From: G013214665 sp964649815
GTDB lineage: Bacteria > Pseudomonadota > Alphaproteobacteria > Rhodobacterales > Rhodobacteraceae
Reading direction: 5' to 3'
DNA length: 35,882 nt
Assembly (NCBI GenBank): GCA_964649815.1
Contig: CAZYQC010000034.1
Coordinates: 1 to 35,882, forward strand
Within the stretch, counting starts at the first letter, position 1. Each line of letters starts with the position of its first letter. A model generated the notes under the pieces. That model had not been told where the DNA came from. It worked only from the letters and a program-made list of their open reading frames with translations, and ran no database searches. A program made the position numbers and the translations under genes. Below, one piece after another: positions 30,721-35,882 of the stretch.

Positions 30721-31403
30721 AGATCGCAGCGGAGGTTCACGCTTTTGAACAGCGGTTGGGTCACAGGTTTTCCCAACCGGAGTTGTTGATCCGGGCGCTG
30801 ACGCATGCTTCTTTTGCCACCTCAACGCGGCACGACAATGAACGTCTGGAGTTTCTGGGCGACCGCGTTTTGGGATTGGTCATGGCCGAGGCGTTGTTAG
30901 AGGCTGATCCGAACGCGGTAGAAGGCACATTGGCGCCCCGGTTCAATGCGCTTGTGCGCAAAGAGACTTGCGCTGATGTCGCGCGTGATATCGATCTGGG
31001 TGCTGTTCTGCGGCTTGGCCGTTCAGAGATGTTGTCTGGAGGGCGACGCAAGCAAGCGTTGCTGGGCGATGCGCTTGAGGCGGTGATTGCGGCGGTCTAT
31101 CGCGATGCCGGGTTCGACGCGGCAAAGGCAATCATCCTCAAGCTTTGGGGCGCGCGCATTTTGCAAGTCGAAGCCGACGCAAGAGATGCAAAAACAGCGT
31201 TGCAGGAATGGGCGCAGGCGCGCAAATTGCCGCCGCCAAATTACACAGAGGTCGCGCGGAGCGGTCCCGACCATGCACCGCAATTCACGATCGAAGCACG
31301 CCTCAGCAGTGGGCAGAGTTCGCAAGCTACGGCTGGGTCCAAGCGAGAGGCCCAGCAAACCGCCGCAGCATCGCTTTTGGCCAGTGTGGAGGGCAAAACA
31401 TGA
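30717..31403 (+). CDS. rnc: Ribonuclease III
   Basis: This endonuclease cuts double-stranded RNA and processes ribosomal RNA precursors. The 228-aa protein has the signature 'NERLEFLGDRVL' (41-52) with Glu42, Glu45 and Asp49, and the second active-site cluster 'GDALEAVIAAVYRDAG' with Asp118 and Glu121. A double-stranded RNA-binding domain occupies about residues 150-225 ('AGSKREAQQTAAASLL'). It starts at a GTG overlapping the lepB stop and ends overlapping era (ATGA), the classic lepB-rnc-era arrangement. Confidence 0.97.
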   Translation: MKIAAEVHAFEQRLGHRFSQPELLIRALTHASFATSTRHDNERLEFLGDRVLGLVMAEALLEADPNAVEGTLAPRFNALVRKETCADVARDIDLGAVLRLGRSEMLSGGRRKQALLGDALEAVIAAVYRDAGFDAAKAIILKLWGARILQVEADARDAKTALQEWAQARKLPPPNYTEVARSGPDHAPQFTIEARLSSGQSSQATAGSKREAQQTAAASLLASVEGKT

Positions 31404-32314
31404 GCACAGAGACAGCCGCCGGGTTTGTCGCCCTGATTGGTGAACCCAACGCTGGCAAATCGACGCTGCTGAACCGCATGGTCGGCGCGAAGGTTTCGAT
31501 CGTGACGCACAAGGTGCAAACGACCCGGGCCAGAATTCGCGGCGTCGCGATGGAGGGCGAGGCGCAGCTTGTTTTCGTCGACACCCCGGGCCTTTTTCAG
31601 CCACGCCGCCGTCTGGACCGGGCAATGGTTGCGGCCGCTTGGGGCGGAGCGGCGGATGCGGATGTTGTGGTCCTGCTGATCGAGGCACATCGCGGGCGGA
31701 CCGATGGTGTTGATCGCATCCTTGAAAATTTGGGCGATGTCGTTGGTAAACGACCTATGGCCTTGGCGATCAACAAGATCGACCGTGTCGAGGCGCCAGA
31801 TTTGCTGGCCTTGACGCAAGACATGAACGAACGGTTCGCCTTCGCGAAGACCTTCATGATTTCAGCGGAAAAGGGGCATGGCGTGGATGATCTGCGGCAG
31901 TGGTTGGCAGCAGAGATGCCTCAGGGCCCCTGGCTTTACCCCGAGGATCAAATCGCCGACTTGCCGATGCGCATGATTGCCGCCGAAATGACACGAGAGA
32001 AACTGACGCTTCGACTGCACCAAGAGCTGCCCTACCAACTGACCGTTGAAACGGAGCAATGGCAAGAACGCAAAGATGGGTCGGTTCGGATCGACCAGAT
32101 CATCTACGTGAGCCGCGACGGTCACAAAGGCATTGTCTTGGGCAAAGGCGGCGAGACGATCAAAGCCGTGAGCAAAGCGTCACGCGAAGAGCTTGAGGAC
32201 TTTATGGAGCGACGTGTGCATCTCTTTTTGCAAGTGAAGGTGCGCAGTGGGTGGCTTGAAGAGGCCGAGCGCTATAGCGAGATGGGCCTCGACTTCAAAG
32301 ACGGAAATGCGTGA
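31400..32314 (+). CDS. era: GTPase Era
   Basis: This GTPase binds 16S rRNA during assembly of the small ribosomal subunit. The 304-aa protein has G1 'GEPNAGKS' (14-21), G3 'DTPG' (61-64), G4 'NKID' (125-128) and G5 'SAEKG'. The C-terminal KH domain carries 'IIYVSRDGHKGIVLGKGGE', the RNA-binding loop. It starts overlapping the rnc stop and its own stop overlaps the DUF1491 gene (GTGA). A longer frame upstream lies inside rnc and is not used. Confidence 0.97.
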   Translation: MSTETAAGFVALIGEPNAGKSTLLNRMVGAKVSIVTHKVQTTRARIRGVAMEGEAQLVFVDTPGLFQPRRRLDRAMVAAAWGGAADADVVVLLIEAHRGRTDGVDRILENLGDVVGKRPMALAINKIDRVEAPDLLALTQDMNERFAFAKTFMISAEKGHGVDDLRQWLAAEMPQGPWLYPEDQIADLPMRMIAAEMTREKLTLRLHQELPYQLTVETEQWQERKDGSVRIDQIIYVSRDGHKGIVLGKGGETIKAVSKASREELEDFMERRVHLFLQVKVRSGWLEEAERYSEMGLDFKDGNA

Positions 32315-32649
32315 CCCTGATGGCGCGGCTGACCTCACGGTTTTGGGTTGATGCCTATCTGGCCCGTTTGCGGCTAAATGACATCCCAGCCTTTGTCGTT
32401 GCACATGGCGATGACACGGGCGGCGCGGTGTTGGTTAAGGTCAATCTGCTGAATGGCCAGGGGGCGCTTTATCAGCGGTCTTTTGACCTCGTGACCGGGG
32501 ACCGCCGGTGGGTGTCATTGAGCGAGGGGGGCGAGGCAGAGCTTGACGCCGCTGTCGCGCGGCAGCGTGGATTTGATCCAGACGTGTGGGTTATCGAAGT
32601 CGAAGATCGCTTAGGGCGACATATGTTGGACGAGCCCGGCCTCGCGTGA
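32311..32649 (+). CDS. DUF1491 family protein
   Basis: This 112-aa protein begins 'MARLTSRFWVDAYLARLRLN' at an in-frame ATG (32320), or three residues earlier at a GTG that overlaps the era stop. I list the GTG because of the operon's coupling pattern; the ATG is equally possible. The sequence through 'IPAFVVAHGDDTGGAVLVKV' is typical of DUF1491, a family of unknown function found after era in alphaproteobacteria. It is soluble and mildly acidic. recO follows after 36 bases. Confidence 0.9.
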   Translation: MTLMARLTSRFWVDAYLARLRLNDIPAFVVAHGDDTGGAVLVKVNLLNGQGALYQRSFDLVTGDRRWVSLSEGGEAELDAAVARQRGFDPDVWVIEVEDRLGRHMLDEPGLA

Positions 32650-32685
32650 CTTGTCATTTGCGCCGGGTCGTTTGATCCTAGGGCA

Positions 32686-33411
32686 ATGGATTGGCACGAT
32701 CAGGGCATCCTGCTGTCGTCGCGGCGGCATGGTGAGACAAGCGCAATAATCGAGACGTTTACACCCGAACACGGGCGCCATGCGGGCGTTGTGCGGGGGG
32801 GGACCAGTCGAAAGATCGCGCCTATTTTGCAACCCGGAGCTCAGCTTGACTTGCGATGGCGGGCGCGGCTTGAAGATCATATCGGAACGTTCACGGTCGA
32901 GCCGGTTCGGTCACGTGCTGCTCTGGTCATGAACGATCGCGAGGCATTGGCCGGTTTGAACGCCGTCTGCGCGCTTTTGCTCTTTTGCCTGCCAGAGCGG
33001 GAAGGCCAGCGCGATTTGTACATCCGCACAGAGCAACTGCTGGATTTGCTGGGAGAGCACGACATCTGGCCTTTGGCATATCTGCGGTGGGAGTTGGCGT
33101 TGTTGGACGTGCTGGGCTTTGGCCTCGATCTTGGCAAATGCGCGGTGACGGGCGCGACAGAAGGCCTGGCCTATGTTTCTCCGAAAACGGGACGTGCGGT
33201 CGCGCGCGATGCCGCCGGGGAATGGGCGGATCGCTTGCTGCCTTTGCCGCCGATCCTGAGGGGCGAGGGGATTGGGCCGGATGAAGAAGTGGCCGACGGT
33301 TTTGTGACCACTGGACACTTTTTGAAAATGCACGTTGCGCCGCATCTTGGGCATATGCACCTGCCCGGAGCACGAGATCGGTTCGTGCAGGCTTTTAGTC
33401 GGAGGATCTAA
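32686..33411 (+). CDS. recO: DNA repair protein RecO
   Basis: This protein loads RecA onto single-stranded gaps together with RecR. The 241-aa protein has the N-terminal OB fold ('DQGILLSSRRHGETSAIIET' and 'GVVRGG'), followed by the helical domain with 'YLRWELALLDVLGFGLDL' and 'YVSPKTGRAV'. Only one cysteine (Cys152, in 'KCAVTG') remains at the place where many RecO proteins have a four-cysteine zinc finger, so zinc binding is doubtful. Codons 37-39 contain a run of eight G bases. It is the last gene of the cluster and its 3' end overlaps the convergent META lipoprotein gene by 17 bases. Confidence 0.94.
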   Translation: MDWHDQGILLSSRRHGETSAIIETFTPEHGRHAGVVRGGTSRKIAPILQPGAQLDLRWRARLEDHIGTFTVEPVRSRAALVMNDREALAGLNAVCALLLFCLPEREGQRDLYIRTEQLLDLLGEHDIWPLAYLRWELALLDVLGFGLDLGKCAVTGATEGLAYVSPKTGRAVARDAAGEWADRLLPLPPILRGEGIGPDEEVADGFVTTGHFLKMHVAPHLGHMHLPGARDRFVQAFSRRI

Positions 33412-33790
33412 AGACCATCTCTGCCCCACCATCATCGCGCAGTATCAGCACATTCCCGAGGACCTCTGACTGGGTCATTTGCGTAAGCGCTTGAAAAAAG
33501 GTGTCTTCCGCCGCGAGATTGGGGCAAGCGACCTTGGTCGACAAAATCGGGCCAAGCTGGAACCAAGGGTAAGGTACCGTGTTTCGCGCAGAATACCGGT
33601 TGCAGGGCGCTTGGCCCGCGACATCCCCGCCTGCGCCAAAGGTGATCGTTGCGTTTGCAGCAAATGGGGCGTCGTTTAGCGTGGCAAGGCGCCATTCCCG
33701 ATCCGCGCCGCCATAAGCGGCGACAGTTTCGTCCCCGGCGCATGCCGAGACCAGCAGCGTCGCCACGAGGGCCAGGACCGAGCGGGTCAT
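33395..33790 (-). CDS. META-domain lipoprotein (HslJ-like)
   Basis: This 131-aa protein has a lipoprotein signal peptide ('LALVATLLVSAC') with lipidation at Cys17, so it is probably anchored to a membrane facing the periplasm. The rest is a META domain: Trp33 at the start, 'ATITFGAGGDVAGQAPCNRY' as the core strand-turn, and 'LSTKVACPN' later. The family includes HslJ, linked to heat and novobiocin resistance in E. coli. Its start overlaps the TetR gene by four bases (ATGA), making a regulator-lipoprotein pair. Confidence 0.85.
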   Translation of the reverse strand: MTRSVLALVATLLVSACAGDETVAAYGGADREWRLATLNDAPFAANATITFGAGGDVAGQAPCNRYSARNTVPYPWFQLGPILSTKVACPNLAAEDTFFQALTQMTQSEVLGNVLILRDDGGAEMVFRSSD

Positions 33791-34311
33791 CTTAAAGCCA
33801 ATATGAGGTCGATCAACGCGACATAGGCGGCTTCGGTTGCGTCTGCGTCGTGCCCAGTCTGTGCCATGCCAACCAAGGTTGCATAGGCTGCGCGGCTGTA
33901 ATCAGCATTCGTAATCCCCAGCGCACCCAACAGGGTCTGGATGTACTTCAAACGCTCGGCATCAACTTGCGCCACCGCTTCGGCCACGGTGTCGTCGGCC
34001 AAGGCCCATGCGCGCAGGGCGGCGTCCGCTTTGTCTTGCGCCACGTGCCGGCCGATCTGGCGCAAGCGATCTGGCGCCGCACCCTCAGCGGTCAGCAGTT
34101 CCATCACTGTTGCAAAAGCTGTTTGTTGCCAATGGGCAAGAAGGGCCGCCTGAAACGCCGGAACATCCTTGAAATGCCAGTAAAAGGATCCCTTGGTCGT
34201 GCCGACATACCGGGCCAATGGCTCTGCGCGCAGGGCTTGCGGGCCGATCTCGGTCAGCTGTTCCAGCCCGGCGGCAATCCAATCTGTCGGTGTGAGCGAA
34301 TCTCGTGGCAT
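33787..34311 (-). CDS. TetR/AcrR-family transcriptional regulator
   Basis: This 174-aa regulator has the TetR helix-turn-helix: 'PQALRAEPLARYVGTTKGSF' and then 'YWHFKDVPAFQAALL', where 'GSFYWHFKD' is the family hallmark. The C-terminal ligand domain has no recognisable signature. It heads a two-gene unit with the META lipoprotein. A long inverted repeat upstream (34331-34377) could be its operator. Ligand unknown. Confidence 0.9.
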   Translation of the reverse strand: MPRDSLTPTDWIAAGLEQLTEIGPQALRAEPLARYVGTTKGSFYWHFKDVPAFQAALLAHWQQTAFATVMELLTAEGAAPDRLRQIGRHVAQDKADAALRAWALADDTVAEAVAQVDAERLKYIQTLLGALGITNADYSRAAYATLVGMAQTGHDADATEAAYVALIDLILALR

Positions 34312-34330
34312 AGAGCTACCATACCACGAT

Positions 34331-34377
34331 TGCTGCGGCGCGGCGCAATCAAACTGTTGCGCCGCTGCGTCGCAGCA
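34331..34377. repeat. Inverted repeat between the epimerase and TetR genes
   Basis: TGCTGCG...CGGCGCAA (34331-34348) pairs with TTGCGCCG...CGCAGCA (34357-34377) as 8 + 7 bp with a small internal loop and an 8-base hairpin loop. It lies between the epimerase stop and the TetR start on the minus strand. No T-run follows on that strand. It may be a TetR operator or part of a terminator. Confidence 0.5.
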
Positions 34378-34385
34378 TAAAATGG

Positions 34386-35378
34386 TCAGCCTTTGTGCGC
34401 GTTCACGTATTTCGCGCTCGCTTCTACCGCGTCCTTTCCAGACGTAAAGCTAAAGTCGAACAAAGCGCGTGTGGCGCTGTTGTCGATAGAAAAGGCGCGT
34501 CCGACTTGTGGCAGGATTGACCGCAAATCCGCGTCAAAGAACGCCAGGATCGACAAGAGGAACTTAGGCGCCACGCTTGTCGCGACTTTTCGGTTCGGGA
34601 ATTGGTCTTTGATGATCTGTGCGATCTCGGGAAATGTCATGACTTCTGAGGTTGCGACGACACGTTGACCAGCAGAGGCGTCGTTTTCCATCGCAGCGAT
34701 ATGCAAGGCAGAAACATCTTGCAGATCTACGACCGGCATCCAGATTTGAGGAGACATAGGATCTTTGCCTGACCACAGGCGTTCGATAACCTCGAGCGAC
34801 GAGCCATAGTTTTCGTCCATAGGTGTTCCAGTGACCAACCCTGGGTGAATGGTGGTCAGCTTCATCTCTGGATGGGCGGCAACAAAGTCCCATGCAGCTT
34901 TTTCGGCCAGCGTTTTGGATTTCGAATAGGTGTTGACCAGTGCGTGATCGACGTCTGACCAATCCTCTGGACCATAGGTATAGCCGTTTGCGTTCCCATT
35001 GTAGATCATCGCGACCATCGAAGAAGTCAAAACAACCCGCTGGACGCCGGCGGCCTGAGCCGCGCGCAATGCGCGCAATGTTCCGTCAACAGCGGGCCCG
35101 ATCAGTTCCATTTCGTCTTTTGGATCCGCTATCGGAAACGGAGAAGCCGTGTGCATCAAGACGTCAACGCCGTCCATCGCCTCGGCCCATCCCGCGTCGC
35201 TGTTGAGGTTCAATTCCACAAAGCTGAGATTGGTCGCGTCGCCAACTGCGTCTCGGACCTCATCCGCGCGGGCCATAGACCGCAGCGAGCCTTTCACGTG
35301 GTAGCCTTTGGCCAGCAGGTCATGCGCAATGCGTTTGGCGATGAATCCAGTCACGCCGGTCAACAAAACGGTGGTCAT
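34386..35378 (-). CDS. NAD(P)-dependent epimerase/reductase, dihydroflavonol reductase-like
   Basis: This 330-aa enzyme belongs to the extended short-chain dehydrogenase group. The cofactor loop is 'VLLTGVTGFIAKRI' (4-17), an arginine in 'GSLRS' suggests NADP preference, and the active site has Ser120 ('VVLTSSM') with Tyr151 and Lys155 ('NTYSKSKTLAEK'). 'TIHPGLVTGTPM' follows, as in the cinnamoyl-CoA/dihydroflavonol reductase branch, where bacterial members act on aldehydes or ketones. The ATG with GGAG upstream is the start; a 75-base extension is less likely. It stands alone between a terminator and the TetR unit. Confidence 0.9.
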   Translation of the reverse strand: MTTVLLTGVTGFIAKRIAHDLLAKGYHVKGSLRSMARADEVRDAVGDATNLSFVELNLNSDAGWAEAMDGVDVLMHTASPFPIADPKDEMELIGPAVDGTLRALRAAQAAGVQRVVLTSSMVAMIYNGNANGYTYGPEDWSDVDHALVNTYSKSKTLAEKAAWDFVAAHPEMKLTTIHPGLVTGTPMDENYGSSLEVIERLWSGKDPMSPQIWMPVVDLQDVSALHIAAMENDASAGQRVVATSEVMTFPEIAQIIKDQFPNRKVATSVAPKFLLSILAFFDADLRSILPQVGRAFSIDNSATRALFDFSFTSGKDAVEASAKYVNAHKG

Positions 35379-35451
35379 CAGGAAATCTCCGAAATCTGGT
35401 GCTTTCTGAGAAAGTGATGACAACACGATCAGGTTCAATGACCCCGGATGC

Positions 35452-35486
35452 AAAAACCGCGCCAGACAGGAGTGCTGGCGCGGTTT
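35452..35486 (-). terminator. Rho-independent terminator of the acyl-CoA dehydrogenase gene
   Basis: AAACCGCGCCAG and CTGGCGCGGTTT form a perfect 12-bp stem with a 9-base loop. On the minus strand it is followed by a T-run (five T in total from the stem end). It begins 30 bases after the acyl-CoA dehydrogenase stop and lies before the epimerase gene, so it ends the former transcript. Confidence 0.93.
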
Positions 35487-35515
35487 GTTAGCGGGTTGGC
35501 GCGATTTGTAGGCAG

Positions 35516-35882
35516 TTAGCCCAAAAGCCTGCGCGCGATCACCTGGGCCTGGATCTCTGCGGCGCCTTCAAAAATGTTGAGGATGCGCGCGTCACAGAGA
35601 ATGCGGCTGATTTTGTATTCCAAGGCGAAGCCGTTGCCGCCGTGTATTTGCAGGCCGTTGTCAGCCGCAGACCACGCAACGCGGGCGCCAAGGAGTTTCG
35701 CCATGCCCGCCTCGACGTCACACCGGCGACCCTGGTCCTTTTCAAAGGCCGAGAAGTAGGTGAGCTGACGGGCCACCATGATCTCGACCGCCATCATCGC
35801 CAGCTTGTTAGCGACGCGCGGGAAGTTGATCAGCGACTTGCCAAATTGCTTGCGGTCTTGCGCATATTGCATCGACACATCG
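35516..35882 (-). CDS. Acyl-CoA dehydrogenase, C-terminal part
   Basis: This is the last 120 or so residues of a flavin-dependent acyl-CoA dehydrogenase; the 5' part lies beyond the right edge and the first possible start codon here is internal. The helical C-terminal domain is clear: 'YAQDRKQFGKSLINFPRVAN', 'EAGMAKLLGARVAW', 'NGLQIHGGNGFALEYKISRI' and 'CDARILNIFEGAAEIQAQVI', ending 'ARRLLG'. The I-H-G-G-x-G and F-E-G-A-A-E-I motifs contact FAD. Substrate chain length cannot be told from this portion. Confidence 0.93.
   Translation of the reverse strand, partial: DVSMQYAQDRKQFGKSLINFPRVANKLAMMAVEIMVARQLTYFSAFEKDQGRRCDVEAGMAKLLGARVAWSAADNGLQIHGGNGFALEYKISRILCDARILNIFEGAAEIQAQVIARRLLG

Overview
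The window looks like chromosomal housekeeping DNA from a marine-type alphaproteobacterium, most likely a Rhodobacteraceae/Roseobacter-clade member. The supporting signs are high GC, an F0 ATP synthase operon with separate b and b' subunits and no F1 genes beside it, the rpoZ-rsh-DUF2062-pdxJ-acpS-lepB-rnc-era-DUF1491-recO order, aerobic-type cobC/cobD genes, and very frequent ATGA/GTGA stop-start overlaps. I see no tRNA, rRNA, CRISPR array, insertion sequence or prophage, and no gene-free stretch longer than 300 bases. The species cannot be named from this sequence.

Layout. 1-4466: the 3' end of a LysR regulator, a DMT/EamA exporter and a transglutaminase-like peptidase in one tight run. Then come an ArsR regulator divergent from a small methyltransferase, a 71-aa DUF1127-like protein, and a GcvA-type LysR regulator. 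4500-7292: the F0 operon atpI-atpB-atpE-atpF'-atpF, with a large stem-loop between atpE and atpF' and a strong terminator. 7335-8140: a FadR-type GntR regulator with its own likely operator. 8317-11772: smc. 11789-14828 (minus): cobC-cobD-lytic transglycosylase. 15004-17632: a degenerate receiver-domain protein, a Xi-class glutathione transferase and a MalY/PatB-type C-S lyase. 17732-20411: three tandem peptide deformylase genes, fmt and a small membrane protein. 20419-23302 (minus): ispH, a DUF1905/YdeI protein, a DUF3429 membrane protein, a methyltransferase and rnhA as one overlapping operon. 23369-24641: a NYN-domain nuclease divergent from folK. 24658-33411: rpoZ, bifunctional rsh, DUF2062, pdxJ, LysE/RhtB exporter, acpS, lepB, rnc, era, DUF1491, recO. 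33395-35882 (minus): a TetR-META lipoprotein pair, an NAD-dependent epimerase/reductase, a clear terminator and the C-terminal end of an acyl-CoA dehydrogenase.

How the genes work together. def and fmt form the N-formyl-methionine cycle: Fmt formylates initiator Met-tRNA and deformylase removes the formyl group. The third deformylase has lost the metal-ligand cysteine and the catalytic glutamate, which makes it the most unusual gene here. rpoZ and rsh link RNA polymerase to (p)ppGpp control. lepB, rnc and era couple secretion, RNA processing and ribosome assembly. cobC and cobD act in late cobalamin synthesis.

I found no clearly new multi-gene system. The best leads are the degenerate deformylase kept inside the def-fmt operon, the receiver-like protein lacking parts of the phosphorylation site, the atpE-atpF' hairpin, and several candidate operators.
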